From Blasia pusilla (taxonomy: Eukaryota > Marchantiophyta > Marchantiopsida > Blasiales), in assembly GCA_050084515.1 (NCBI GenBank), contig CM114274.1, forward strand, positions 23,808,001 to 23,872,000: a stretch of 64,000 bases of DNA, given 5' to 3'. Positions 10,495-22,480 of this stretch are shown one piece after another; within the stretch, counting starts at the first letter, position 1, and every line of letters starts with the position of its first letter. The notes below the pieces were generated by a model. That model worked only from the letters and a program-made list of their open reading frames with translations. It was not told the origin of the DNA and ran no database searches. The position numbers were made by a program, and so were the translations under genes.

Positions 10495-13436
10495 GCAGAG
10501 ATCAGGACACTGCTTCAAGAGGAATCCCAGAACCACTCCATAAAGTGGTCAAGGAGTTTGAGGATGTCTTGACAAATGAGCTTTCGACTGAGTTTCCGCC
10601 ACATAGAGCCGTCGATCATAAGATAGAGATCATACCTAGTTCCCAACCACCTTCAAAAGTACCATATAGGTTGAATCAGGAGGAACTTCTTGAGTTGAAA
10701 AGGAAGTTAAGTGACCTCTTGGAAAAGGGTTACATTAGAACTAGCAAGTCATCTTATGGAGCACCTATTCTTTCTGTGAAGAAGAAGGATGGAAAGATGA
10801 GGCTGGGTGTTGATTACCGTGCGCTGAATAAAGTGACGATTCGGAACAATTATCCTCTTCCGAGGATAGATGATCTCTTTGATAGGTTGGCAGGCACGAG
10901 ATATTTCAGCATGATTGACTTGAAGTCAGGATATTACCAGATCCGGATTGCCGAGGCAGATGTGGAGAAGATTGCGTGTAGAACAAGATACGGTTTATTT
11001 GAGTTTGTAGTGATGCCTTTCGGTCTATGTAACGCGCCTCCAACGTTCACCACATTGATGAACTCCATTTTTCACAAGGAAATGGATGAGTATGTTATCA
11101 TCTATATTGATGACATACTTATCTATTCAAAGTCCCTAGAGGAGCTCATTCGACATGTGAGAGTGGTCTTGTCTAAGCTAAGGGCAAACCAGCTGTATGC
11201 GAATGTAGAGAAGAGCGAATTTGGTTTGAGCAAGATCAAATTCTTGGGTCACGTGGTCAGTGCAGATGGCATCAATCTAGACATGGAGAAGGTGAAAGCG
11301 ATTGTCAAGTGGGAACCCCCATCCACCGTAAAGGGGATGAGGAGGTTCATAGGTGCGGTGCAGTTCTATCCCACTTATGTGAAAAACTTTTCGGGAATTG
11401 TGAGACCTTTCACGGATTGGACAGCAAAGTTTTCCAACACAACTTGGACCCACAAAGTTAATGAGGCATTCAGCCGAGTGAAGCAAATTCTATCGCAAGA
11501 ACCAATATTGAAGCTACCAGAGTTTGACAAACCTTTCGAAGTGCCTACCGATGCTAGTGATTTCTCGGTTGCAAGAATGTTGGTGCAAGAAGGGAGACCT
11601 GTAGCATACAAGAGCAAGAAGCTTAGCGATACTGAAAGGAGATGGCCCACTCATGAGAAAGAGTTGTTCGCGGTGGTCCATTGCTTGAGGAAGTGGTGGC
11701 ATTATTTAGGGCTCCACAGGATTTGAGTGTTCACCGATAATATATCACTCAAGTATTTTGAGAACCAAAATCGAGAGACACCGAAACAACTGCGATGGCA
11801 TTATACCTTGGCGCTGATGGATGTTGAGTTGATTCACAAGCCAAGTAAAGATAATGTGATTCCAGATGCATTGAGTTGCAAGGAGGAACACATGCCATCG
11901 ACGACACAGGTCTTGAGAGCAATGTTCTCTAAAGAAACACACCTGGAAAGAAAGATTCGTGAAGGATATATGAAGGACGCTCACGCAGAGGAGTACTTGA
12001 GGAAGTTGAAGCAGGGTGAGAAGGTGGCCAAAATAAGTTTGAGGCACGGTTTACTAAGCTTCAAGCAGAGTAGGATCTATGTGGGGCAAGGAAGGATGCG
12101 AACCAAAGTGTTAGCGGAGTGTCACGACGGACCCTTGGCAGGACATAAAGGAGAGAAATCTACGCTGGCTATTCTGTCGAAGCGGTTTTTTTGGCCCAAT
12201 ATGAAAGAGGATGTTGCTCAATATGTGAAGACCTGTGTGACCTGCCAAGCGAATAGAGTTTCTTATGATAAGAAACAAGGCTTGCTGCATCCCTTGCTGA
12301 TCTTAGAAGGACCCTTGCAAAGTGTGAGTATGGATTTCATCACGAGTCTTCCGGAATCTGAGGGATACAACGCTATACTTGTGATTGTTGATCGGTTTAG
12401 CAAGTTGGCAAGATTCGTGCCAACGGTGGATTCCGCAACGGCTTATACGACGTCGCAACTGTTTCTGGATAGCTGGTGGCGTGCTCATGGTTTTCCGAGG
12501 AGCATTGTTTCAGATCAAGATCCAAAGTTTACCAGTGCTTTCTGGAAGCACTTGTTCATGAGGTTTAAGACCAAGTTGAGTTTCAGTACAACTTTCCACC
12601 CACATACGGATGGACAGAGTGAAAAGGTAAACTCAATCGTGAATCAGTATTTAAGGAATTATGTCAGTGCTGATCAACGAGATTGGATCAAGTGGATGAG
12701 CATGGCGGAGTACTCCTATAACTTGACCAAGTATTCTGCAACTAAAGAATCTCCGTTTCTCCTGGCAAATGGACGAGAGCTAGAAGGACCTCTAGACCTA
12801 GCCCTTTCGAAGGGTACTACATTGGCACGTACACGACAAGCGATGGCAGAAGGATTATTGGTAGAAATGCGAGAACGGGAAGATTGAGCAAGGCAAAGTC
12901 TTGCAAAGGCTCAAATGAGGTACGTTAAGCATGCTAACAAGAGTCGGCACCAAGTACAATTCCAGGTTGGACAGCAAGTATGGTTGAGTGTGAAGAATCT
13001 CACTCTTCTGAAAGAGTTGTCTGCGAAGCTGTCTGCCAAGTATGCTGGACCGTAATGTGATTGTGGCAAACCCGTTTGAGGATGTGTATACATTGGGGTG
13101 CCGGACGAGTTCAAGATTCACTCGACCTTTCATCTGTCATTGTTGAAGAAATATCTTCAAGATAATGGACGTTTCGAGCGAAGATAGGTGGTGAGACCGC
13201 ACCAGGTGATCATAAATGAAGAGCCGGAGTTTGAGGTGGAAACCATCTTATGTTCGAGGCATCGGGCCAACAAGTACGAATACTTGGTTAGATGGAAGGG
13301 CTACCATGTGAAGGAGGAGACTTGGATTGCGGAGGCGGATTTGGAACACGCGCAAGCATTGTCACATTCCTCCAACCACTTTTCGATATCATCTATGAAA
13401 ACTCCAGAGAGAGTAGGGGAGAGAGGGCAACATTGA
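10495..13436 (+). pseudogene. Chromovirus (Ty3/Gypsy) pol: RT, RNase H, integrase, chromodomain
   Basis: The frame 10545-11726 is a reverse transcriptase: DYRALNKVTIRNNYPLPRID, then FSMIDLKSGYYQIRI, MPFGLCNAPPTF and the active site YIDDILIY, followed by RNase H (PTDASDFSVARML, HEKELFAVVHCL). An in-frame TGA at 11724-11726 interrupts it and the frame resumes at once. The integrase at 11727-12887 has the HHCC zinc finger (GHKGE...CVTCQANR) and the DDE triad in SMDFITSLP, VSDQDPKF and HTDGQSEKVNSI. After further breaks, the chromodomain at 13188-13380 reads YLVRWKGY and EETWIAEADLEHA. Chromodomains steer chromovirus integration by binding methylated histone tails. Gag, protease and both LTRs are missing. 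Confidence 0.9.
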
Positions 13437-13439
13437 ATG

Positions 13440-13715
13440 ACTCCGATAGTACTCAAGATCTCTTGAGTTTGTGAATCTTTGATCTATGTCTAAACGGAAT
13501 GGTACAACGTGGCCACAACAGCTAGGAGATTTTCTAGTACTCCTATGGCTTGCAACCTATCTCTTAATAGCTTACGAGGTACTGTATTAAAATCTTTTTT
13601 GAAATCTATGAAACCGCAAAACAAAGCTTTCCCATTGCCCTTAGATTTCTCCCATAAAATATGTAAGGCCAGGATATGGTCGATGGTGTTGTATGCTAAT
13701 CTTCTTGGGGAGACA
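13440..13715 (-). mobile_element. LINE reverse transcriptase fragment (minus)
   Basis: The reverse complement matches the plus-strand LINE RT at about 15060-15290: for example, the words around 13440-13483 mirror 15243-15286. It covers RT motif A and the following loop. It abuts the chromovirus on its left and an oppositely oriented LINE 3' fragment on its right. Confidence 0.7.
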
Positions 13716-14081
13716 GGTTGTCTTCCTCTAGAGGCTGAAGCTCTCTACTTGACCATCACTTATATCGCAAGGGTGAGATCTCTTGATGTTTCTCGCCTCT
13801 CAGATCAAGCTTTGCGATCCACACGTTCCATAGGTTGGATTACGGATTTGGTGACTTGGTCTTCAAAGTGGAATATGGCGGAGCGGGATTGGGACTTGAA
13901 ATTGATGATACTCTGTGAGCATCTACATAAGTATTTTCTCAACATTATTTGGAGCAGCTCGGGCACAAAATTGGAGTTTTATCAATTTCATGTTAATCCT
14001 ATGCTTGTATATTGTGAACAAGGATACCTACTTGTGGGGATCTCCACGTTCTTACGTCATATTATCGCACGACATAGAACT
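13716..14081 (+). mobile_element. LINE ORF2 C-terminal fragment (plus)
   Basis: Matches the LINE at 59690-60050 almost base for base (encoding GCLPLEAEALYLTITYIARV and the following region). It begins abruptly at 'cttggggagacaggttgtc' and ends at 'catagaactg'. It forms the left arm of a large inverted repeat with 14139-14497. Confidence 0.75.
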
Positions 14082-14497
14082 GCTTCTATTCTATCAATGT
14101 TGAGCCAACATCCTTCCTCAATTCCTAGTCTATGAGACCCAGTTCTATGTCGTGCGATAATATAACGTAAGAACGTGGAGATCCCCGCAAGAAGGTATCC
14201 TTGTTCACAATATACAAGCATAGGATTAACATGAAGTTCATAATACTCTATTTTTGTGCCCAAGTTGCTTCAAATGATGTTGAGAAATTGCTTGTGTAGA
14301 TGCTTGCAGAGTGCCATCGGTTTCAGGTCCCAATCTTGTTCCGCCACATTCCACTTTGAAGACCAAGTGACCACATCCACAATCTACCCTATGGAACGTG
14401 TGGCTTGCAAAGCTTGATGAGGAAGACGAAAAACATCAAGAGATCTCACCCTTGAAATATAAGTGCTGGTCAAGTAGAGAGCTTCACCTTCTAGATG
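14082..14497 (-). mobile_element. LINE ORF2 C-terminal fragment (minus)
   Basis: Inverted copy of the preceding fragment: 14139-14497 pairs with 13716-14081 around a spacer of about 57 nt. The right end 'agagagcttcaccttctaga' corresponds to the same internal LINE position where the plus fragment starts. The pair could form a very long hairpin in a transcript. Confidence 0.75.
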
Positions 14498-14502
14498 GTA
14501 AA

Positions 14503-14580
14503 TGGTAAATGGTACATAGATCAAGCCCCCGCAACCTACAGGGTCAAAAGGCTACATAACACTTTACAATTAATACACTG
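14503..14580 (-). mobile_element. LINE 3' tail fragment (minus)
   Basis: A second minus-strand LINE 3' end, starting with the tandem heptamer 'ggtaaat' and continuing 'agatcaagcc...ggctacataacactttac', the same words as at 9781-9830. It indicates a LINE whose 3' end finishes in a short tandem repeat rather than poly(A). Confidence 0.65.
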
Positions 14581-15508
14581 AATTCGACAATAATTTAAGG
14601 TACAAACTTCTCAATTGAACCTTGCACATATTAAAATCCAAGAGTGGAAGGCAACGCAAGAGATTTTGAAGAAGGTGTTGAAAGATAGCTCTAATGTGAT
14701 GCTAGATCTTTCCAAATCTATTGTGGATGTTCAAGAAAAGCATCATCATTAGCAACTACTCCCAATAGTTCAAGATTGCATGAGGTTGTTGAAACTTTAG
14801 AAATGAAAATAAATCTTATAGTGAAGCTACAAAGGTTTCTTAGCATAAGTGGCAACTAATGCCATTTATGCTGAGCAAACTCAGTCATGAAGGACTTGGT
14901 GACAAACTATTGCACTATCATGGTGGGTAGTGTTTTTGCCAAGCTGTTTGGGAAATTGGTGGAATTAAAGTTGAACGTATGGAGAGAGTCTTTCCAAAAG
15001 AGAGCACGGGTCTAAATTGGTTTTCGCCCCATATACAATACCATCGACCATATCTTGGTCTTATGTGTTTTATGGGAGAAATCTAAGGGCAATGGGAAAG
15101 CTTTATTTTGCGATTTCATCGATTTCAAGAAAGTTTTTGATACCGTATCTCATAAGCTCTTATGGGATAGGTTGCAAGCCATTGGAGTACCACCAAATTT
15201 CCTAGCAGCAATGGCCATGTTGTACCTTTCTATTTGGGCCAAGATCAAAGATTCACAAACTCAAGAGATCTTGAGTACTATCAGAGTCATTCAAGGTTGC
15301 CCTCTCTCCCATACCCTACTTGGAGTTTTCATAGATGATATTGGAAAGTGGTTGGAGGAATGTGATAGTAAAGGCGTCAAGCTTGGAGACTTTTTCATCA
15401 AAGCTCTATTGTATGCTCACGATGTCATTTTACCAGCTCGTGATGGCATTAGGTTACAAAAACACCTTGACTCTTTGGCAAGTTTTTGTACCCACAATCA
15501 GATGGAGG
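14581..15508 (+). pseudogene. LINE reverse transcriptase fragment (plus)
   Basis: The frame 15055-15519 is a LINE-type RT palm: ALFCDFIDFKKVFDTVSHKL (motif A with F-D-x2-K-x-F-D), VIQGCPLSHTLLGVFIDDI (motif B) and ALLYAHDVILPA, where the usual ADD active site reads AHD. That substitution removes a catalytic aspartate. Upstream, 14581-15050 holds decayed ORF2 sequence with several stops. The frame runs straight into Copia integrase sequence at about 15509, the right edge of the block inserted in the Copia element. Confidence 0.8.
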
Positions 15509-17457
15509 TTAATACTTGAGATGGCAAGGCGCATGTTGAAGGGGCAAAATCTCCCCAACTATCTTTGGACAGAGGCCATTAACACGACTATCTACATCTT
15601 GAATAAGTGCCCAAGAAGGGCTTTGGAGGATAAAACACTTGAACAAGTCTTCATTGGCATCCAACCAAATGTCTCACACTTTCGCATATTTGGGTGTAGA
15701 GCTTATGCATATATAGCAAAATAATTGAGGAAAAAACTTGATGATAAAAGTATGAAATGCATATTTATTGGCTATGGAACTAGAGAGAAAGCTTATAAGA
15801 TCTTCTCCTTGGAATATCACAAGGTGTTTCTGAGCCGTGACGTCATATTTGATGAACATACTCCCCACTCCAAAGAGACTCAATGCAATCAAACGACCCA
15901 AACCTCCAACAACGAGGAGTCAAAAAATGAATCTCACAAGGATACAACATCTTCAAGGCCCACAACTCATGCTGATCCACCAAAAATACTAGGTGAAAGA
16001 GATCAGGTACTGGACGATATGGGGCCCACACTTCGGTACCACCTCCACGAAGGTCAAGTCAACTATGCCAACTTCCTTTCAACTTATGGGAGGATTATAT
16101 TCTACACATAGCTCTCTTTCTAAGTCATACACCACTTCAAAAATATCTCATTAAGCCTCAATCATTCGAAGAGGCGTGCACTAATCCACATTGGCAACAT
16201 GCAATGACTGAGGAGTACCAATGCCATAGTTTCCAACCAAATATGGGACCTAGTCCGTCTGCCATCAAGGAGGACTACTATCCTTACAAAGTGGATTTAT
16301 AAGTGTAAGCATAACGCTGATGGATCATTGTCCACGTACAAGGCAGGGCTAGTAGCAAAAGAGTATCGAAAATGCCAAGGCATTGATTATGATGAGACGT
16401 ATGCATAAAAAATGACGATGGTTTGAGTGATCATATCTCTTGCAGTCATGTTCGATTGGCCCCTAGTCCAGTTGGATGTTCAAAATGCCTTCTTAAATGG
16501 CACTTTGGAAGAAGAAGTATATCTACAATAACCTCAAGGCTGTCGTGCTCTTGGAACTGAAGACCTTATTTTGAGGATGCAAAAAGCTCTTTATGGCCTA
16601 ATGCAAGCAAAACGAATCGATCTAGAATCAAACCTATGACTCAATTATGTTAAAAAAGCTCAGATTTGCAAAGAGTAAACACGACCTGCACCTTTCTCTC
16701 AAGATCTCTACTTACGGAATTGTCATAGTGATCTTATATGTGGATGACTTGATCATTGCTGGAGATGATGTACAAGGGATACATGATCTTAAAGAAGGAC
16801 TCTCCTCTCCATTCAAGATGAAAGATCTTGGGATCTTACACTTTTGCCTTGGACTTGAGGTAAATCAAGGGCCGAAAATGACCTTCTTGACTGAAGAAAG
16901 GCATATAGCAATCTTGCTTCAAAATTTTGGCCTAGAGGATTACAAATCAACACCCACTCCAGCCTGTACTTATGATGATCAAGAGGAGAATATGGACTTG
17001 AAAAAGGACCGAAAATTGGTGGGCCCACTTATCTATATCACCAAATCTTTGCCAGATATTGCGAATGCAGTAAGCCAAATCAACCAACATATGGCTGGTC
17101 CCCAAAAGTCTCACCTCATTGCAGCAAAGAGGGTGGCAAGTTATCTTAATGGTATAGACACATTTGGGCTTGCCTACAATAGAGGCAACCAGCAAGCTTC
17201 GATAATCTTGGGATTATTCTCATATGTTGATTATGCAAGTTGTCCAAAAACTTGCCGATCAACTTCAAGATATTTTTTCCTCCTTTGGAAGTGTGGCTCT
17301 AAGCTTCTCCTCAAAGAAGCAAGCATCAATTTCACCATCTTCCACAGAGGCAAAATACGGTGGATTGACAAATGCCACAACAGAAGCCATATGGCTTAGA
17401 AGACTATTGGCTAAACTTCGGAGGTTAAGGAGGTTTTCCCTTAAGATGTTGAGTTGA
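15509..17457 (+). pseudogene. Copia integrase C-terminus, RT and RNase H, broken
   Basis: Resumption of the Copia element: integrase distal part (MLKGQNLPNYLWTEAINTT, NKCPRRALEDKT, FRIFGCRAYAYI, CIFIGYGTREKAYKIF), then RT (DWPLVQLDVQNAFLNG, ILYVDDLIIAGDD with the YVDD site intact, KMKDLGILHFCLGLE) and RNase H (YVDYASCPKTCRSTSRYFF, KQASISPSSTEAKYGGLT). At least six stops or frame changes occur. Together with 8178-9778 this gives the Copia order gag-PR-IN-RT-RH. Confidence 0.88.
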
Positions 17458-17517
17458 GGCTCTTCTTTGAGAAATCCACATAATATGTGGATTTCTCAAA
17501 GGAGAGCTTCGACTCAA
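17449..17517. repeat. Near-perfect 34-bp-arm palindrome
   Basis: Arms of about 34 nt centred near 17483, inner core CCACATAATATGTGG. Only about three mismatches occur over the whole palindrome. It sits immediately after the Copia RNase H, where a polypurine tract and 3' LTR would be expected. Confidence 0.8.
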
Positions 17518-18361
17518 TGTGGGGTGAAGTTATCATGTATGAGGGATTCGATAAATTAAAAGAATTAGTTGTTAGCATTCGAGAGCACCACTCTGTCTTG
17601 AGGGTTACAACAACTCGTTGATCATTGTGAATAACTTCAATGCCAATTTGGAGTAGGATTGTAATAAGAACTTTCAAAGTTGACTGCTTGTGTTGACAAC
17701 TTATTTGATGATTCAATGAAAGGGAATAATTTCCAATAGCTTGAGAAAGATTACGTGAATTTTAGTGCAAAAGAAGTTTAGCTAAACTTCTTTAGCTCAA
17801 AAAGTAACTCTTTTACTACATAAAGAGTTAGGGGCAAGAGTGGGAAGTGCACCTAATGGGTATGAAGGAGTCAAAACTTAAGTTCTAATAGAGGTAGCTA
17901 CCCATGGTTAGCCCACAATAACTTTGGGTTGCTCCACACGCTGAGATTACAAGGATCCTAGTCTGGAAAAATAGTTACTTCCTTGGATATGTTATTTCTT
18001 CAAACCGTTAATATTCATTAGAAGAAAAGGGTGGTTTTTATGACTCGTAATACAATGACTAAGTGTGGTTAATCACTCATTATATGATTGAAATGAAAAT
18101 ATGGCTTTATTTTTTAACATTATACCAACTAAGCATCATGCAAAGATTACCAAAGTACCATCTTAGTCATTAAAAATATTTCTTATTAGAATTTAAAGTG
18201 TAAGTTTATTAGTTTGATTGCAATTTAATTAAAAGATACATGAAGTCATCTCTAACCTACCTCCCCATCATATTATTCATGACTCCAAACTAGTGGAGTT
18301 ATTTTTTGTTAATATGGGTCTTGCACCAATGTAGATCCTTACATTGAGTGCGATTTAGATC
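17518..18361. other. Spacer after the Copia element, no gene seen
   Basis: AT-rich sequence with no coding similarity. I looked for a copy of the 7474-8170 block (a 3' LTR) and did not see one. Confidence 0.4.
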
Positions 18362-18485
18362 AGGTTTAGGTTTACAACCCCCAATCTAGTAACCATCCTC
18401 AAGCTTCATGGTCCATGGAAATGAGGTTTAGGTTTACAACCCCCAATCTAGTAACCATCCTCAAGCTTCATGGTCCATGGAAACG
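18362..18485. repeat. 62-bp tandem duplication
   Basis: Two adjacent copies, 18362-18423 and 18424-18485, identical except near their ends ('aaatgagg' against 'aaacgagg'). Near identity suggests a recent duplication. Confidence 0.9.
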
Positions 18486-18815
18486 AGGAACTTTCATAAA
18501 CTAGAACGACCATCCAGATGCTATAAAGGCAAGTGCAAACTTCCAATGGATATTCTCATGAATTGGATTCTTCTATATGAAGCCAAGGCATTATGATGTG
18601 ATCATCCCTCCTCAAAATTGAATCAGAGTCCATCATCTCTTCCTCTAAACGTAAATTTCTCGTTGCGTTCTGTGATGACAATTTTGAAGTTGTGGTAACC
18701 AAATCGCTGCCTACATGACTTACTAGTTAGGAGTAATACAATCAACCATAGGATGTTGATATAGTCTTAAAATTTCTATGGAACTTGTATAATGTGGAAT
18801 AGTGTAGCTATATGC

Positions 18816-19270
18816 CAAGGTTGTACGAAAACAGAAAAGTTCCTCCATGGGAGGGACATGCCCAATGGGTCCCCCGCCCAAGTTTTTTTGGTATCCAGCT
18901 AACCCACAAGAACATGTGTGGACTTGGGAGGGCAAGGGTTGAACGGGTGTGGCGGCTATGAGCCCTTGCTTGGCCCGCACCAAGCCTGCAAAGCGGACTC
19001 GGCCCCCATTAGGCGGGCTTAGGTCAGCCTGCCTTATGCAGACTACACTCCGCCATGCGAGCCTTTCTGTGGACCTTGATTGTGTCCAATGGGAGCCTAG
19101 CCTGCTGTGGGTTTGTGCAAGCCATGACCGGGCTTGATGCGGGCCAGTCAACGCAAGTCAATGTATGACGCCCAGAAAAACTTTTGCTTGAATTCTCAGA
19201 AAGTTTTTCCAAAAATTTTGAAATTTCATCCTTTAATAATTTGGTATAATTTTTTTTGCTAAACCTTGAC
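18816..19270. mobile_element. Possible diverged hAT-like non-autonomous element
   Basis: It begins CAAGGTTGTACG, the terminal motif of the two related elements downstream, and has the same GC-rich body with 'ccgcc', 'gcctgcaaagcgg' and 'gggcttagg' words. The right end is not certain: 'aaaccttg' at 19261-19268 resembles the inverted terminus, but no target duplication is visible. Confidence 0.4.
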
Positions 19271-19280
19271 ATAGCTTGTC

Positions 19281-19599
19281 CAAGGTTGCACGGAAACGGA
19301 CAAGTTGGGATATGTCCACGAACATGCACGACCCACAGCCAAACCCGTCAGAGCCGCCACATAGACTATTAAGCTGGCACCTATTGCATGGCCCACAACA
19401 GACCCGCAACCAGGCTTGTAGGGTGGGCTTGGCTCCCATTGGACAGGCTCAGGCCCATGTAGGACCCGCATGGCGTGCTGGGGGCCCGCGTAGAGCTTGA
19501 CCAAAGTCCGCATGGCGGATTGGGGATTCCTGTAGAGCCCGCCTTGAGCCCGCATGGCGGGTTCAAGGCGGACATGGACTTTATCTATCTGCAACCCTG
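19281..19599. mobile_element. hAT-like non-autonomous element with 8-bp target duplication
   Basis: A 319-bp GC-rich element. It starts CAAGGTTGCA and ends TGCAACCCTG, so the termini are short inverted repeats. It is flanked by a perfect 8-bp direct repeat, AGCTTGTC, at 19273-19280 and 19600-19607. An 8-bp target duplication with CA(A/G)GG termini is characteristic of hAT transposons. The interior holds imperfect about 34-base repeats around 'cccgcatggcgg'. It encodes no transposase and would depend on one elsewhere. Confidence 0.8.
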
Positions 19600-20127
19600 A
19601 GCTTGTCATGATGAAAATGGACTTGATTTCACATGAGAGATAATTTGTGCAATGTTCATATAATTTATTTATTTTTGATTCAATAGTCTAGGCTATTATT
19701 GGTTTGAACATGTGTGTCTTAATCACCATTTATGATCATTTCAATTCTTTTTGTTTCTAGATGATGTCTTAGCATTGTGTGTGGGAATAAAAAGTGTGTT
19801 TATGGATGGAGCGTTGTGGGGTGGTTTTGAATTAAAAATTTTCTTTGATGTCTAAGGATGAGATTATAAGTGCCATGAATGTTGTGCTTGAGAATGGAAA
19901 TTATTTATGGATGGATAGTTTTTGTGTGACTTTCGTTTAAATATTTGCTTTGATGTCAAAGGATGATATTGTAAGTGCCATGAATGTTAGTTTTCTATGA
20001 TTTTGAATTTGGTTTATATGTGGCTAATTAAATTATATTCAATTAATTTTGGAATAGACTTTGTTTTTTTACCATATTTTCTCTAAATATTGGGACTAGA
20101 ATTGTTTTCTAATTTTTCCTTATAGGT

Positions 20128-20688
20128 CAAGGTTGCTCGGAAACGAACAAGCCCCGCCATGCCACTCGGGTACCTATGGCTAGCATCCCAACCTGCCCCT
20201 GAGCCTGCCAAGACCGCCGCGTAGATCCGGGCAAGCTGAGCTTGCACCAGTTTTGTGGCGTGCGTAGAGTCCGTAGCAAGCTTGTAGGACGGGCTGGACC
20301 TATTTTGGGCAAGCTCAGGCCTGGGGAGGGTCCGTGGCTGAGCTCGCATGGTGGGGTGAAGGCCTGTAGGGCAAGCTCATGGCCCGCATAGGGCAAGCTC
20401 AAGGCCTGCGTGTGAGCCCGCGTGCAGCCCTTGTACAAACCAAGATCCCGCCTTGCGAGCCCTCATCCCGCCATGTGGGCTCTCAGGCTCTACGGTGGGT
20501 CCTATGCGAGCGAGAGTCCGTCCAATGGGGGGGCCCAATACAGATGTGGGTTCGGCTCGCCCGGCTCTACGCGGCCGACTCAGTGGGCTGGCTTGGGTAC
20601 GGGCCGCGAATACCTGGGCCTACACGAATGTAAGTCCGCGGACAAGGACATGTCCACGGACAACAAACTTTGTCTGCGTCCAACCCTG
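20128..20688. mobile_element. hAT-like non-autonomous element, second copy
   Basis: It starts CAAGGTTGCTCG and ends CCAACCCTG. The flanking octamers TTATAGGT (20120-20127) and ATATAGAT (20689-20696) agree at 6 of 8 positions, consistent with an aged target duplication. The 561-bp body is GC-rich with words such as 'gcccgcatagggcaagctca' repeated in variant form. The long frames across it on both strands are a by-product of its composition. Confidence 0.65.
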
Positions 20689-20696
20689 ATATAGAT

Positions 20697-22480
20697 TAGG
20701 AAATTGTTGTGGGCCATTTTTCCATCCATGTTTGCATCTCCCTCAAGAAGCCTTGATTATGAGTTGATTGCATATTAACTGCGCTAGTACATAGTCGACT
20801 TCACACGAACATCTTGTGTACTATTCCAATTGGTTGTGTCCACCTTAGTAAAATTTTATGCACTAAAACATTTCCAAAAAGTGGAACTTAAACTAGATTT
20901 AGCAAGGAAATTACCATTCTCTACCTCATGCATATGAATAAGCAATCATGCTCAAAAGTATCACTCCGCTTGGAAGATGAAGAGCAACATCCAAACACCC
21001 ACCCAAAGGACATAAGAGAACACTAATTTTTTTCTTAACGTCCTTAGAACTGATACAATGAGTGATGACCGGATATTGAAAGATATCTAGAGATGGTTGC
21101 ATTGGAGGACGGTAGTGAAACAATCATCTATGGGACAATGAAGATTGTTTCACTGTCACATATATGAAGGTTTGGTTCAGATCCTATGGGGCTGAGTCCG
21201 GGTAGTTTTTTCGTGAGAACCTGTACATTTTCGGTTCTCACTAGAATTGGCCGGTAATTGATAGGTAATTTTAAAAGTTTCTCGGCTAGGTCAACAAGTA
21301 ACAACGGGTAGTTTTTTCGTCAACAAGTAACCCAAGTTCTCCCTCGACATTGCTATGGGACACGATGATTACGAGGAAATTCCTCATGACCATCTCGACC
21401 TGTTCAAGAGAGCATCACATGTGCGGGTCATTGATAACGAAGAGTGTAATTGACATCGGAACATCTGATCTTGGTAATTTCCTCACCACCATATGAAGAA
21501 TTATTTGAAAATCTCTAAGGTTTGCCATTTTGCCTCGCCTGCCCTGTCCCTCATGATCAACTAAGGTGGCTGTGAGGCTTTAGACATCATTTCAGAAACC
21601 TTATCTATTTCCAAACTATTCTTTGAGACTTCCCTCTACTGTAATGCGACAGCTCATTCAGCATTGGCCGAGATAACAGCAAGGAATATGTCAGGGTCTA
21701 TGAGCGGCAGAGCAAATTCAGTCTTTCGCTCAAACTCAAAATCACCGACATCAATGTAGGGCAGTACGGTGAGTCGTCCAGCCTCACTTGATGGGATGGT
21801 GGTCCTCCACTGCTGTATCCCTGGGGACAGTGATGATGAATCACCTCCCATGCACAAAACCAAGGATGGCTTGGACTACTTCCACGTGCATATACCAAAG
21901 AGGTATTGAGCACCCTGCCCTACTGTTGATGATAAACGATTCTAACGATTTTCCGCCATCATCTGGTAGAGAAGCTCTACGAGGTGCTACAACTTCCGTG
22001 CGCGGACGAGGTGGAATTTCCTCCAGAATGGTATTGCGCTCTCTCAGTCAGATCTTTTGGCTTCGAGGAATCCCGAGACGGATGAAGATCACATATGAAG
22101 ATGACATAGAGGTGGACGATTCCGAGTGCGGAAGCCTCATCTGCGAGATCCCAAAAGCCTTATAAACCTAAAGCCTCGCAAGAGATGGAAAACGCAACGA
22201 ATGTCTCCATACAGTCTATGGTATGCACTAGTTTCCGAGTTCTAGAGTCTGTGACGTGATAAGTGATCGTAGTGAACTTAAGCAGCAGTTCTGACTAGAG
22301 AAGCAACTCTTAAAAAAAGGGAAACGATCGAAAATGGGAGCTGACGAGGAAAATTCATGTTATTTTGAAAAGGTTGAGAGCATAATACTAAGCCCGATAT
22401 TGAGATCTAGCTGAGATGATGGAAGACTACGTAAATAGATGCTTATGTAATATAGACAACGTCCTAGCAAACTCTGAAAA
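20697..22480. other. Spacer with unassigned short frames
   Basis: No confident gene. 'cgggtagttttttcgt' occurs at 21198 and 21305, and 'gtcaacaagtaac' occurs twice between them. From 21650 to 22165 several frames of 65-125 codons overlap on both strands (for example 21788-22165 plus and 21863-21654 minus). The base composition there is less AT-rich than the surroundings, but I recognise no domain. It could be a relic of a host gene. Confidence 0.35.

Noticed and set aside
18723-20694. Many overlapping frames rich in Arg, Pro, Gly and Ala
   Set aside because: They reflect the GC-rich body of the hAT-like elements, with no domain on any strand.
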